Source: an uncultured Lachnospiraceae bacterium
GTDB taxonomy: Bacteria; Bacillota; Clostridia; Lachnospirales; Lachnospiraceae
Length of the DNA: 64,000 nt
NCBI GenBank assembly: GCA_946546945.1
Contig: CAMNOU010000005.1
Location: forward strand, 1-64,000
Direction: 5' to 3'
The notes under the pieces are model-generated. The model did not search any database. It was not told where the DNA came from and saw only the letters and a program-made list of their open reading frames with translations. Shown here piece after piece: positions 1 through 9,731 of the stretch; the stretch's first letter is position 1, and the number at the start of each line of letters is the position of its first letter. A program made the position numbers and the translations under genes.

Positions 1-7
1 CCCCTCC

Positions 8-382
8 ATGGATGCATGGTTAAAAGAAGCAAAGCAGAATCCTGACGCTGAGAAATGCGGTATGTTTCTGGTACACAACGGAGTTGTGCGCCGCTCGGCG
101 AAGGCGGAAGTTCGTCAGGGTGTAAAGGATGCGGCGCCGGTATGCGGCATGAACTTTTCTTATGACCAGGAAAAGGTCGATGCTGCTGTCGCGAAAGCGT
201 ATCAGATGGACGGCATCTACTATATCCGGGTATGGCTGAATGAGGGTACGCTGGAAGTCGGAGATGACATTATGTTTGTCCTGATCGGCGGAGACATCCG
301 CCCGCATGTGGTCGATGCCCTGCAGGAACTGGTGGGTGAGATCAAGCGAAACTGTGTCAGGGAAGAAGAACTGAGCGAATAA
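8..382 (+). CDS. MoaE-like molybdopterin synthase large subunit homologue (possibly 5'-partial)
   Basis: 124-residue protein resembling the MoaE family, the catalytic subunit that with thiolated MoaD converts precursor Z to molybdopterin. The GMFLVHNGVVR segment near residue 18 and the LEVGDDIMFVLIGG stretch near residue 80 fit clostridial MoaE-like proteins. No MoaD or other moa gene is visible, so the role in cofactor synthesis is inferred. The window begins seven bases before the ATG and the frame is open to the edge, so no ribosome binding site can be seen and the true start may lie outside. Confidence 0.6.
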   Translation: MDAWLKEAKQNPDAEKCGMFLVHNGVVRRSAKAEVRQGVKDAAPVCGMNFSYDQEKVDAAVAKAYQMDGIYYIRVWLNEGTLEVGDDIMFVLIGGDIRPHVVDALQELVGEIKRNCVREEELSE

Positions 383-387
383 ACAGA

Positions 388-420
388 AGGGGGAGGGGCT
401 GTCAGCCCTCCCCTTTTTTC
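388..420 (+). terminator. Rho-independent terminator after the MoaE-like gene
   Basis: A GC-rich hairpin (GGGGAGGGGCT, loop GTC, AGCCCTCCCC, with one bulged G) is followed by six T residues. It sits six bases after the stop codon and between convergent genes, so it may serve both strands. Confidence 0.8.
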
Positions 421-439
421 GTCTTCCCGGCCGATCTTT

Positions 440-2242
440 CTATTCTTCCAGCTCTTCTGTCAGCCGGATAATCTCATCAATGATTTCCCCGATATAGGCG
501 ATCGTGTCGCACAGCGGCTGGTCTGTTGTGATGTCTACTCCTGCCATCCCGGCAAACTCCACCGGCTTTACTGTACTTCCTGCTGCCAGCACCTTTTTCC
601 AGTCATCCACGGCAGGCTGCCCTTCTTTTTCGATTCGCCTGCAGACCTGTGTACCGATGGTAAGTCCGGCTGAATAGGTATAGGAGTACAATCCCATATA
701 ATAATGCGGCTGACGCATCCAGGTAAGCTCCGCACCTTCCGTGATTTCTACAGCGTCTCCCCAGAACTTCTGCAGCGTTCCGCGCATGATCCCGCTTAAA
801 ACCTCCGCGTTCATGCTGAATCCCTGATCCACTTTTTTATAAACTTCACGCTGATAGGCGGCCTCCAGAAGGTGAGTTACAAAATTGTGATAGTACGTGT
901 TCGTAATCATGCTCGACAGCACCCACCTGCGGAAACGCTTATCCGGGTTGCTCCGCAGCAGATAATGTGCCATGAGCAGCTCATTCGTCGTGGAAGGAGC
1001 CTCTCCGACATACATCTGGTCAAAGGTATCGAACACCGAGTGCGCCGCACTGCAGGCACGAAAATGCCCTGCATGCCCGAGTTCATGAGCCAGGGTCAGC
1101 ATATCGGACATACGGTCGTTCCAGGTCATCAGGATATAAGAATTCTTCCGGTATGGGCTGGCGCAGAAGCCGCCGGTCTCCTTGCCCTGGTTTTTCGCAA
1201 AATCCATCCAGCGCTCACGAAAAGCGGTATGGATCATCCCGACATAATCTTCGCCCAGGACCGACAACCCCTTTGCCAGAGATTCTTCTGCTTCTTTGAT
1301 GCTGATCTTCGGGTCATAATCGCCGTCAATGGGCGCTTTCAGATCAGCATACGTCATCCGGTCAAGTCCGTGGATCTTCTGGATCAGCTTTGCGTATTTT
1401 CGCATATGGGGAGCAAGTTTCTCCATGATCACATCAATCTGCCTGTCGTACATTTCACGGGTCACATCCTGTGAAAACAGCATGCTGTCAAACACACTGT
1501 CAAAACCGCGCAGAGCTGCCATGGTTTTTTCCTTCTGCACCTGCGTATCATAGACCGCGGCAGTGATATTCTCATATTCTTTTAATTTCTTTGAAAAAGC
1601 GGCGAATGCGGCCCTGCGCACCTCCGTGCGCGCGTCATATTCATAATCATCTTCAAACAGGGAGTATCCCAGAGGGAATTCCTCCCAGTTCACCGAAAAA
1701 GGTTCGAACTTCATATCCGCCAGCTTTACGATATGATACAGGTTGTAAGGAGCGTCCAGCGTCCCGGAAAGACGGGCAAGCACCGCTTCGGTCCGGGCAT
1801 CCAGCCGGTGCGGTTTTTCCTTTTTAAGCTTCTTCAGATACATCTTGTTCTCTGAAGCCATTTCTATCGCCGCAGCAAGCACTTCCTCCGGCACATCCGA
1901 AATCTCGCTGTCCGCGAAACTGATTTTCTCATAAATCGCGGCATGCTCCCGCTCAATCACCGCCTGCCGTTCCTGTTTTTCATTGTCATAGTAATCCACC
2001 GAGGCATCCAGACTGACGTATGTCTGCACATGGTCCATCAGCACCAGCAGCGTTCGCATGTCGTCCAGGCATGCATTTATGATTTCCGGCGTATTCAATT
2101 TTCCCCTGTATTGTGCAGTCATGGCATCCGACAGCTCCACTGCCTTCTTTTCGTCCGCAAACATATCCTCCAAAGAAGGATACAAAAGACTCAGATCCCA
2201 GGTCAGCTCAACAGGGACATCTTTTCTGGAAGGTAAACTCAT
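440..2242 (-). CDS. pepF: Oligoendopeptidase F (M3 family zinc metallopeptidase)
   Basis: 600 residues, the usual PepF length. The zinc motif HELGHAGH lies at residues 386-393 (ligands H386 and H390, catalytic E387), with the PepF N-terminal domain around residues 115-180. M3B enzymes of this type cut short peptides in the cytoplasm, recycling peptides taken up or released by other proteases. The start follows a weak purine-rich stretch. It diverges from the DUF885 gene across 134 bp. I see no truncation or altered active-site residue. Confidence 0.93.
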   Translation of the reverse strand: MSLPSRKDVPVELTWDLSLLYPSLEDMFADEKKAVELSDAMTAQYRGKLNTPEIINACLDDMRTLLVLMDHVQTYVSLDASVDYYDNEKQERQAVIEREHAAIYEKISFADSEISDVPEEVLAAAIEMASENKMYLKKLKKEKPHRLDARTEAVLARLSGTLDAPYNLYHIVKLADMKFEPFSVNWEEFPLGYSLFEDDYEYDARTEVRRAAFAAFSKKLKEYENITAAVYDTQVQKEKTMAALRGFDSVFDSMLFSQDVTREMYDRQIDVIMEKLAPHMRKYAKLIQKIHGLDRMTYADLKAPIDGDYDPKISIKEAEESLAKGLSVLGEDYVGMIHTAFRERWMDFAKNQGKETGGFCASPYRKNSYILMTWNDRMSDMLTLAHELGHAGHFRACSAAHSVFDTFDQMYVGEAPSTTNELLMAHYLLRSNPDKRFRRWVLSSMITNTYYHNFVTHLLEAAYQREVYKKVDQGFSMNAEVLSGIMRGTLQKFWGDAVEITEGAELTWMRQPHYYMGLYSYTYSAGLTIGTQVCRRIEKEGQPAVDDWKKVLAAGSTVKPVEFAGMAGVDITTDQPLCDTIAYIGEIIDEIIRLTEELEE

Positions 2243-2376
2243 CTTATAATCTCTCTTTCTTTGTCAATTTCGTCGTACTTTTTATTATATCCTCAAAACA
2301 GAGATCGCGCAAGAAAAGGCATGAACCGGCCGGCAGACTCATAGATTGTAAAAAGCTTGTTTGAAGGCGTCTGATC

Positions 2377-4374
2377 ATGAATCGTGCTTTTCGAAAAATC
2401 CGGACCGGTCTGCTTTTGGCTGCAATTCTGACCGGTATCGCTCTTACTTTTTTCTTTATAAACGGAAAAACAGACAGTCCCGGTATCCCATCCGTTCTTC
2501 CGGAGCGCGCCGGGTCCGTTTCCGCAGATGCAAAATTCGAGGAGTTCCTGACGGACATCTTCCGGCAGGAAGCATCCGCCAGCGCGCTGTCCCTGCACTA
2601 TATCCTGGAAAATCCGGAAACTTACGGCATTTCACACTATACTGCCAGCCTGGGAACCTACTCCGAAGAAAATATCCGTGACTCTGCGGTTATGGCGGAA
2701 AATCTGCTGCATACCCTTCACGCCTTCGATGCAAATCATCTGCAGACCAAAAATCAGATCACCTATGAAGTCCTTGAAGACTCCCTTGAAAACGCCCGGA
2801 TGGCGGCATCCTTTTCTTTTTACGAAGAGCCATTGCGCGTGTCCACCGGAGAACAGGCAGAGCTTCCGATTCTTCTGGCAGAATATGCCTTTCACAGCGC
2901 CAGGGATATCACAGACTATCTGGACATTCTGGACAGCGTTCCTTCTTACCTGTCTGGCATCTGTGATTATGAACGGAAAAAGGCGGAAAAAGGGCTTTTC
3001 ATGCCGGATTTTGCCGCCGCGACGATCATTTCCCAGTGCCGGGAGTTTGCGGCCTCCGGGGAAAACAATTATCTGATCTATACCTTCGAAGAAAAAACGG
3101 ATGCACTGAAGGGCCTGTCTCAAAACGAAGCCGCAGGCTGCAAACAGCAGAACCGGGCAATTGTCCTGAACCGTGTCCTGCCGGCCTTTCAGGAAATTGC
3201 CGGCACGCTGGAAGATATTCTCAAAACTGCACACAGCGGCTCTGATTCGTCCCTTCAAAACAGCGGGCCGGATGGTCTCTGCACCCTTCCCAATGGGAGG
3301 GAATACTATCAGTTCCTGGTCCGGCAGTATACCGGGAGCAGCGATTCGGTCGATACACTGAAAAAAAGGACGGAAGAAAAACGAAAAGCAGATCTTCAGC
3401 GTGCCGCCCGTTTGCTTTCCTCCTCTCCCGGTCTGGAACAGACGATGCTTCAGGCTGCCCCCGCCTGCGCTGCTCCGGAAGAAATGCTCGCTGCATTAAA
3501 AAAAGAAATCAGGAAGGATTTTCCGGAAATACCGGACTGCAGCTATACCCTGAAGCATGTGGACGCATCGATGGCGGACTACATGGCTCCCGCCTTCTAT
3601 CTGACCTCACCGCTGGATCACTGTACCGAGAATACCATTTACATCAATCCCAAAAATGACAGCGGCGGACTGCATTTGTTTACCACCCTCGCACATGAGG
3701 GTTTTCCGGGACATCTGTACCAGAACGCCGTCTTCAGCAGCACCCATCCTTCTCCGGTCAGAGCGCTTCTGGGCTATCCCGGATATATCGAAGGCTGGGC
3801 GACCTATGCGGAGATGCTGTCCTACCGCTATGCGGGGATCCCTTCCGGTGCAGCCGAGGCGCTTTCGCTGGAACAGTCAGCCATCTTAAGCCTTTACGCA
3901 ACGGCCGATATGGGAATTCATTATGACGGATGGAGCTTTCAGGATACGCTCCAATTCTTTTCCTCTTATGGTTTTGCTGATGAGACAGCCGTCCGGGAAA
4001 TCTATGAGCTGATCTGCGAGGAACCGGCCCACTATCTGAAGTATTATATCGGTTATCTGGAATTTACAGATCTGAAAGAGACAGCAAAAAAGACCGGCGG
4101 CGAAACATACTCCGATCTGGAGTTTCACCGCACGGTCCTTCTGATCGGGCCTGCTCCCTTTTCGATATTGAAAAAATACTATTTCGTGATTCTCCGCATG
4201 ATTCCGAAGAACATGGGCATCACGACCAGCGTGGCCGCCAGCCAGGCCAGCGGATCCGCATGGACGACTCCGGGAAACCCATTCTTTGGGATCACTGCCA
4301 GCGACATGATTCCTCTTGCCGCCAGTTCGCTCAGTCCGGCCAGCATTGCCAGGCTGCTGTATCCCAGGCCCTGA
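2377..4374 (+). CDS. DUF885 family putative metallopeptidase with an antisense-derived C-terminal tail
   Basis: 665 residues. Residues about 8-28 form one hydrophobic helix (signal anchor or uncleaved signal), so the body is probably outside the membrane. DUF885 proteins are predicted zinc carboxypeptidases; the motif HEGFPGH starts at residue 440. The family normally ends soon after a GPAPF motif, present here near residue 593 (LLIGPAPFSILKKYY). The reading frame then continues about 65 codons through the antisense strand of the MATE gene. This tail is low-complexity and probably not conserved, so a stop codon may have been lost. Function is inferred from family only. Confidence 0.82.
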   Translation: MNRAFRKIRTGLLLAAILTGIALTFFFINGKTDSPGIPSVLPERAGSVSADAKFEEFLTDIFRQEASASALSLHYILENPETYGISHYTASLGTYSEENIRDSAVMAENLLHTLHAFDANHLQTKNQITYEVLEDSLENARMAASFSFYEEPLRVSTGEQAELPILLAEYAFHSARDITDYLDILDSVPSYLSGICDYERKKAEKGLFMPDFAAATIISQCREFAASGENNYLIYTFEEKTDALKGLSQNEAAGCKQQNRAIVLNRVLPAFQEIAGTLEDILKTAHSGSDSSLQNSGPDGLCTLPNGREYYQFLVRQYTGSSDSVDTLKKRTEEKRKADLQRAARLLSSSPGLEQTMLQAAPACAAPEEMLAALKKEIRKDFPEIPDCSYTLKHVDASMADYMAPAFYLTSPLDHCTENTIYINPKNDSGGLHLFTTLAHEGFPGHLYQNAVFSSTHPSPVRALLGYPGYIEGWATYAEMLSYRYAGIPSGAAEALSLEQSAILSLYATADMGIHYDGWSFQDTLQFFSSYGFADETAVREIYELICEEPAHYLKYYIGYLEFTDLKETAKKTGGETYSDLEFHRTVLLIGPAPFSILKKYYFVILRMIPKNMGITTSVAASQASGSAWTTPGNPFFGITASDMIPLAASSLSPASIARLLYPRP

Positions 4375-5507
4375 ATCGTCAGGCGGGTGCAGTTCAAAAA
4401 GGCAAGGAGCCAGAAGAAACAGCCGCCGAAGGTGAGGATCTGCTGCGTATATCCCAATACCTCGGTCTCACTGCCGTGTACGAAAAGCAGCGCGATTTTT
4501 GAACCGGCAAAAACAAGCACCAGACCGATCGCAATGCCGTAAACAGCCGCGATCAGGATGCTGCAGCCCAGTCCCTGCCGTATCCTCCGGTATTGACCGG
4601 CTCCCAGATTCTGGCTTCCGAATGTCGACCCTGCTGTCGCAAAGGCATCAAACGGGCACATGGCCAGCTGTTTTACCTTCAGCGCCGCGGTATAGGAGGA
4701 TACATAGACCGATCCCAGCATATTCACGGCGCTCTGCAGTAAAATACTTCCGATGGCAGTGATGGAAAACTGCAGTCCCATCGGGACACTCATGATCGTC
4801 AGGTTTCTGATATGGCTCAGGGAGATTCTTTTTTCGTCCCTCTGCATTTTCAGAACATCGTAATTTCTCATCATAAATAGTAAACACAGGATGCCGGCAG
4901 CTGCCTGGGCGAGTATCGTCGCGAGTGCCGCGCCGGCCACGCCCATCTGAAACACAATGATGAAAAGAAGATCCAGCACGATGTTCAGTATGGTCGACAG
5001 CACCAGAAACAAAAAAGGAGTTCTTGAATCCCCCAGTGCCCGGATGATTGCCGATACCACGTTATAAAGAATCGTAAATGGTATTCCGATAAAAATAATG
5101 AACAGATAGGTATATGCTCCCTGATAGATATCCTGCGGCGTGCGCATCCAGGTCAGGATATTGTCGCACATCAGACAGGTCGCCAGTGTCAGCACCACAG
5201 CAATAAAAATCGAGAGATATGCGGCATTGCATACGTATTTTCTCATATTGGAATAATCAGCGGCTCCGAACTTCTGTGCGACGGGGACCCCCATGCCCAC
5301 ACAGGTACCGATGCAGAACCCGATGATCAGAAACATGATGGATGCCGTGGCTCCCACCGAAGTCAGCGCATTCAGTCCCAGGTAGCGTCCGACAATGATG
5401 GTATCAATCATGTTGTACATCTGCTGAAAGAGGTTCCCGAACACGAGCGGAATCGAAAACTGCCAGATCAGGCGCATCGGGCTCCCCTTTGTCATGTCTT
5501 TTGTCAT
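4179..5507 (-). CDS. MATE family multidrug/sodium antiporter
   Basis: 442 residues with about 12 hydrophobic helices and the typical MATE opening (PMRLIWQFSIPLVFGNLFQQMYNMID, shown here only as a landmark around residues 11-36, with FGNLFQQMYN as the key part). MATE proteins export cationic drugs or metabolites using a sodium or proton gradient. The start overlaps the rsmI stop in an ATGA arrangement with AAGGAG inside the rsmI end, so translation is probably coupled. The 3' end is overlapped by the convergent DUF885 reading frame for 196 bp. The substrate is unknown. Confidence 0.9.
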   Translation of the reverse strand: MTKDMTKGSPMRLIWQFSIPLVFGNLFQQMYNMIDTIIVGRYLGLNALTSVGATASIMFLIIGFCIGTCVGMGVPVAQKFGAADYSNMRKYVCNAAYLSIFIAVVLTLATCLMCDNILTWMRTPQDIYQGAYTYLFIIFIGIPFTILYNVVSAIIRALGDSRTPFLFLVLSTILNIVLDLLFIIVFQMGVAGAALATILAQAAAGILCLLFMMRNYDVLKMQRDEKRISLSHIRNLTIMSVPMGLQFSITAIGSILLQSAVNMLGSVYVSSYTAALKVKQLAMCPFDAFATAGSTFGSQNLGAGQYRRIRQGLGCSILIAAVYGIAIGLVLVFAGSKIALLFVHGSETEVLGYTQQILTFGGCFFWLLAFLNCTRLTIQGLGYSSLAMLAGLSELAARGIMSLAVIPKNGFPGVVHADPLAWLAATLVVMPMFFGIMRRITK

Positions 5508-6340
5508 AATAACTCCTTATATATGTCACGCTTGGAGACACCGCGGTCTTTTGCGACCTGTTTCATGGCGGTCTTCCGGTCAGCTCCCTGCGCGAGATAA
5601 TACTCCATGTGTTCCTGCACGCTCATCTGCTCCCAGACAGCCTGCTGTTCCCGGATGATTTCCTCCCGTTTTTTCCCTTCGATCACGATCACACATTCGC
5701 CCCGCACTTCATTTGCTTCATAGTAAGCGATGGCTTCTGAAAAAGTCGTGCGAAAAGCGGTCTCATATCGCTTGGTAAGTTCCCGGCATACCGTGATCCT
5801 GCGGTCGCCCAGTGCCGAAAGAAGTTCATGCAGGGTGGCCGTCAGGTGATGGGGAGCTTCATAGACGATCAGTGTCCGGGTATCGGCTTTCATTTCCTCC
5901 AGCACGGCCTTTCTTTCCTTTTTATCCCGGGGAAGAAAGGCTTCAAAGGAAAACCGGCGGGTCGGAAGTCCCGACAGCGTAAGTGCCGTAACACAGGCCG
6001 CTGCTCCCGGAAGAGAAGTCACCTCGATCCCCTGTTCATAGCAGATCCGCACCAGGTCTTCTCCCGGATCGGAGATACCGGGCGTCCCGGCGTCGGTGAT
6101 GAGAGCGATATTCTGTCCCTCGCGCATCTTCTCCACCAGTTTGTATGCCTTCTCAATTTTGTTGTATTCATGATAGCTGGTCAGCGGAGTTTTGATATCG
6201 AAATGATTCAGCAGATGAATAGAGTTTCTGGTATCCTCCGCCGCGATCAGATCTGCTTCCTTCAGGGTGCGGAGCACACGCAGGGTGATATCCTCCAGAT
6301 TCCCGATCGGTGTCGCACAAAGATATAATTTTCCCGCCAT
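5504..6340 (-). CDS. rsmI: 16S rRNA (cytidine1402-2'-O)-methyltransferase
   Basis: 278 residues of the tetrapyrrole-methylase fold. The start TPIGNLEDITLR, the EDTRN motif (residues about 35-39) and ITDAGTPGISDPG (about 82-94) are characteristic of RsmI. The enzyme 2'-O-methylates C1402 in the decoding centre of 16S rRNA. It lies in the conserved Firmicutes run with yaaT and holB, 21 bp after trmN6, and its stop overlaps the MATE start by 4 bp. Length and motifs look complete. Confidence 0.95.
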   Translation of the reverse strand: MAGKLYLCATPIGNLEDITLRVLRTLKEADLIAAEDTRNSIHLLNHFDIKTPLTSYHEYNKIEKAYKLVEKMREGQNIALITDAGTPGISDPGEDLVRICYEQGIEVTSLPGAAACVTALTLSGLPTRRFSFEAFLPRDKKERKAVLEEMKADTRTLIVYEAPHHLTATLHELLSALGDRRITVCRELTKRYETAFRTTFSEAIAYYEANEVRGECVIVIEGKKREEIIREQQAVWEQMSVQEHMEYYLAQGADRKTAMKQVAKDRGVSKRDIYKELL

Positions 6341-6361
6341 CTCTTTCTCCTTTTTCCGAAT

Positions 6362-7135
6362 TTAATATCCGTAAACGTCATAGATTTCATCCGTATACTG
6401 CCCCGGAGCTTTATATACGATCAGCGGTTTCTCAACCGTCATCCGCGGCCGGCCGCCGCGCAGTCCTTCGATCAGGACCATATTGGGTTCCCTGTCTATG
6501 TAAGGATACACGAGACGCATGCGCTTTGGCTCGATCCGGTACTTTACCATGACCGTGAGGATTTCAGCCAGCCGGAACGGACGGTGCACCATATAAAAAC
6601 GGCCGGACGGCACCAGCAGTCTGGCGCTCTCCCGGATCACATCTTCCAGTGTGCAGAGCACCTCGTGTCTGGCAATGGTCTTTCCTTCATCCTGATTCGG
6701 AATCCCATGCTGCGCCGTCATATAAGGCGGATTTGTCGTGACCACATGAAAAGAAGATGCCCCAAAAATCTTTGAAGCATCCCTGATATCTCCTTTTACG
6801 ATACTGACCTTTTTCTCCAGATGGTTCAGCATGACGCTGCGCTCTGCGAGTCCGGCACTGTACTCCTGGATCTCAAGTCCCGTAAAATGCCTTCCTTCTG
6901 TTTTTGCCTCCAGAAGGATTGGAATGATCCCATTGCCGCATCCCAGGTCAATGCAGTCCTCTCCGGCCTTTACCCTCGCAAATCCGGACAGAAGAACAGC
7001 ATCCATCCCGAAACAGAACTTTTCCGGATTCTGAATGATTTTATAGCCGTTCCTCTGCAGATCATCGATCCGCTCGCCGGGCAGAAGTATGTTCTCTGGT
7101 TCCCCGGCGGATATCTTTGAAGTATGATCACTCAT
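6362..7135 (-). CDS. trmN6: tRNA1(Val) A37 N6-methyltransferase family protein
   Basis: 257 residues. It has a SAM-binding motif GCGNGIIPILL near residue 65 and the N6-adenine methyltransferase signature NPPY in TTNPPYM near residue 135. Homologues (YfiC/TrmN6, B. subtilis YabB) methylate A37 of tRNA-Val. The start overlaps the end of yaaT by 8 bp and rsmI follows after 21 bp, as in other Firmicutes. The exact tRNA substrate is inferred from homology. Confidence 0.9.
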   Translation of the reverse strand: MSDHTSKISAGEPENILLPGERIDDLQRNGYKIIQNPEKFCFGMDAVLLSGFARVKAGEDCIDLGCGNGIIPILLEAKTEGRHFTGLEIQEYSAGLAERSVMLNHLEKKVSIVKGDIRDASKIFGASSFHVVTTNPPYMTAQHGIPNQDEGKTIARHEVLCTLEDVIRESARLLVPSGRFYMVHRPFRLAEILTVMVKYRIEPKRMRLVYPYIDREPNMVLIEGLRGGRPRMTVEKPLIVYKAPGQYTDEIYDVYGY

Positions 7136-8036
7136 TTAATTTGGATTTTCCTCCCTTATCCTCCAGCGCTGACAGCTCCTTCATTTCCGCTTTGGACACT
7201 CCTGCCTGCTGTTCTTTCTTTCTCCGGCTTTTGAACTTCAGCTGGCAGGCCGGGTACTCGCGGACTTCCTTCTCGTCCCCGGTATCAATAATGACCTTCA
7301 CCATCTGCCTTAACACGCTGACACTTTGCACTTCGCCTTTAAAACCGTCCGCCGTTGTCACACGGTCTCCGGTTCTCGGCAGGCGGCTGTTCAGATACTC
7401 GTACGTCTCCTGTTCATTTTTCAGACAGCACATGAGACGGCCGCAGGACCCGGAAATCTTGGTCGGATTCAGAGACAGATTCTGTTCCTTTGCCATTTTA
7501 ATGGAGACCGGCGCAAAATCAGACAGAAATGTGTGACAGCATAAGGGGCGGCCGCAGATTCCTACTCCGCCGAGGATCTTGGTCTCATCGCGCACACCGA
7601 TCTGGCGCAGTTCAATTCTGGTACGGAATACACTGGCCAGATCCTTGACCAGTTCCCTGAAATCAATTCGTCCGTCTGCTGTAAAATAAAAAAGCAGTTT
7701 ATTATTGTCAAACGTATACTCCGCCTGAACCAGCTTCATCTCCAGACCATGCTTCTGGATTTTCTCCAGACAGATCCGGAACGCTTCCTTTTCTTTTTCC
7801 CTGTTTTTCTTCTCGATCCGCTCATCCTCCGGCGTCGCGACACGGATAACGGATTTCAAAGGCTGGACGACTTCATCGTCGGTTACGCCCTTCGGCGGGA
7901 TAATCACGGTCCCGTACTCGATTCCCCGGGCCGTCTCCACGATCACGTGGGTCCCCCTGGTCATCTGCAGATTTTTCGGATCGAAATAATAGATCTTGCC
8001 CGCCTGGCGAAAACGAACACCAACTATTTTTATCAT
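7128..8036 (-). CDS. yaaT: PSP1 domain protein YaaT (RicT-like)
   Basis: 302 residues with the PSP1 domain and the cysteine-rich signature ICGRPLCCHTF ... CGRLMCCLKNEQ around residues 180-230. In B. subtilis YaaT (RicT) forms an iron-sulfur complex with YlbF and YmcA that affects phosphorelay and RNase Y activity. Here the role is inferred. The start ATG overlaps the holB stop as ATGA, with AAGGAG inside the end of holB. The C-terminal tail is lysine-rich. Confidence 0.92.
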   Translation of the reverse strand: MIKIVGVRFRQAGKIYYFDPKNLQMTRGTHVIVETARGIEYGTVIIPPKGVTDDEVVQPLKSVIRVATPEDERIEKKNREKEKEAFRICLEKIQKHGLEMKLVQAEYTFDNNKLLFYFTADGRIDFRELVKDLASVFRTRIELRQIGVRDETKILGGVGICGRPLCCHTFLSDFAPVSIKMAKEQNLSLNPTKISGSCGRLMCCLKNEQETYEYLNSRLPRTGDRVTTADGFKGEVQSVSVLRQMVKVIIDTGDEKEVREYPACQLKFKSRRKKEQQAGVSKAEMKELSALEDKGGKSKLNE

Positions 8037-9046
8037 ATCAGATTCTCCTTTATCTCCAATAACAGCAGTTCCAGCGTCAGCTCAAAGTTGACATTCGCGC
8101 GGATACGGCGGTCTGCCGTATGAACTGCTTCTATCATTTTATTGAGTCCATCATAAGAGGTCCTTTCTTCCATCTGCCGGATCGCATAGGTCTGATCAGA
8201 AAAAATCAGCAGGTTCTCCTCTTTGGACGATTTATATAATAACACATCCCGCAGCAAAAACAAAAGCAAATCCAGAAAATCCCGGATATTATCTTTAAAA
8301 TCATTGAGCGGCTTCAGCTCCTGCATCAGATCATAAACCGGAATATCCCTCAGCCTTCGCATCAACTGCATGGTGTAATCTTTCAGTTCATTAAATTTTT
8401 CCGAGGAGGCGAGCAGCATGGCCCAGCCCACATTCCCCTGCGCAAAACTGACACACAGGTCCGCCTGATAATCCGGCACCCGGCAATGTTCCATCAGATG
8501 GGCGCGGATTTTCCTGTTCCCGACCGGCTTCAGGTTCAATGTCACACAACGCGAGCGGATCGTTGGCAGAAATCCATCGGCGTTGGTGGTCAGAAGAAGG
8601 ATCACTGCGTAAGAAGGCGGTTCCTCAATGGTCTTTAAGAGCGCATTCTGCGCCGGTACATTCATTTTCTCCGCTTCATCAATGATGTATACCTTATATC
8701 TGCTGCTGTACGGACGGATATCAATGTCCTGATTGACCTGCGTGCGGATATCATCGACAGAAATCTGTGTTTTCTCATGGGTGACATACAGGATATCCGG
8801 CTGGTTCCGGTGCATCGCCTGCCTGCACGAGCGGCATTCCATACATGGCTCCGCCTCTGAAAAAGGCATCCCTTTCTTTACATTGGCACACTGCAGCGTC
8901 ATTGCGAACGCTTCCGCCAGCATGCGTTTCCCCGCATGTTCCGGTCCGTTGAAAATATATGCATGCGATACCTTATCCAGAATGACCGCATTTTTCAGAT
9001 GTTCAATTATCTGCTCATGTCCGATGATATCCTGAAAGCCCGACAT
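8033..9046 (-). CDS. holB: DNA polymerase III subunit delta'
   Basis: 337 residues of the AAA+ clamp-loader family. A P-loop-like GPEHAGKRM lies near residue 35, a four-cysteine zinc cluster (C ... CMECRSC) near 53-79, and the sensor TIRSRC near 160. Delta' works in the clamp loader that loads the beta sliding clamp. The ATG is preceded by AAGGAG at six to seven bases. First gene of the holB-yaaT-trmN6-rsmI run and coupled to yaaT. Confidence 0.92.
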   Translation of the reverse strand: MSGFQDIIGHEQIIEHLKNAVILDKVSHAYIFNGPEHAGKRMLAEAFAMTLQCANVKKGMPFSEAEPCMECRSCRQAMHRNQPDILYVTHEKTQISVDDIRTQVNQDIDIRPYSSRYKVYIIDEAEKMNVPAQNALLKTIEEPPSYAVILLLTTNADGFLPTIRSRCVTLNLKPVGNRKIRAHLMEHCRVPDYQADLCVSFAQGNVGWAMLLASSEKFNELKDYTMQLMRRLRDIPVYDLMQELKPLNDFKDNIRDFLDLLLFLLRDVLLYKSSKEENLLIFSDQTYAIRQMEERTSYDGLNKMIEAVHTADRRIRANVNFELTLELLLLEIKENLI

Positions 9047-9097
9047 GCCTGCTCCTTCCTGTTAAGTGATGAGAATTTGCTGCTCCTGCTTCATCCT

Positions 9098-9703
9098 CTA
9101 CGCATTTGAAGCGGGCGTCATCTCCCATCTGATATAGTCCAGAATCCTGCTCAGCGTATCGTCCAGATTCCGGTTTTCAAAACGGACCGTGATTCCGGCT
9201 TTTTCCAGGTTTTCTTCCGAAAAATCCTGTTCATCCGCGAGAAACCGGCGGCACATCTCCGCATAGCGCGGCTGTTTCTGTGTCCTCTCTCTTTTCAGTG
9301 CCCGCTCCAGGCGCTCACCGTCATCTGCCCATATATAAATCGGGCAGACATGCTCCGGACCGAAATAATCGCGTATTTTCTCATAGGCCTCGAGGGTCCC
9401 GATCATCAGATAATTCTCCTTATCCGGCTGAATCTGACCATCGTCTGCGGTAAAATATTTCCAGACACCGTGCACCGTATGATACGCGCGCATCTCTATG
9501 ATCCTGCCGTCCCGCTCCATAGCGTCCGCCTGCTCATCTGTCCGGAAATAATAGGTCTCCCCCTCCGTCTCTCCCGAACGCGCCGGCCGCGTCGTATAGG
9601 GAATGACCCGTTTGAATACAGGCTCTGCCATATGAAGAAGCTTTCCGTAAATTGTATCTTTTCCTGAGGCGCTTTTGCCCATCAGACAGAATATTTTTCC
9701 CAT
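9098..9703 (-). CDS. Guanylate kinase-like P-loop kinase
   Basis: 201 residues. The N-terminal P-loop GKSASGKDTI (residues about 8-17) and the TTRPARSGETEGETYYF segment near residue 40 are guanylate kinase features (GMP to GDP phosphorylation). The sequence departs from housekeeping Gmk in its second half, and clostridia often carry such a second copy, so another nucleotide or protein ligand is possible. Spacing to the decarboxylase gene upstream is 28 bp, suggesting one transcript; holB follows after 51 bp. Confidence 0.75.
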   Translation of the reverse strand: MGKIFCLMGKSASGKDTIYGKLLHMAEPVFKRVIPYTTRPARSGETEGETYYFRTDEQADAMERDGRIIEMRAYHTVHGVWKYFTADDGQIQPDKENYLMIGTLEAYEKIRDYFGPEHVCPIYIWADDGERLERALKRERTQKQPRYAEMCRRFLADEQDFSEENLEKAGITVRFENRNLDDTLSRILDYIRWEMTPASNA

Positions 9704-9731
9704 AATGATTCCCTAACAGCTCCCCTGTGTT

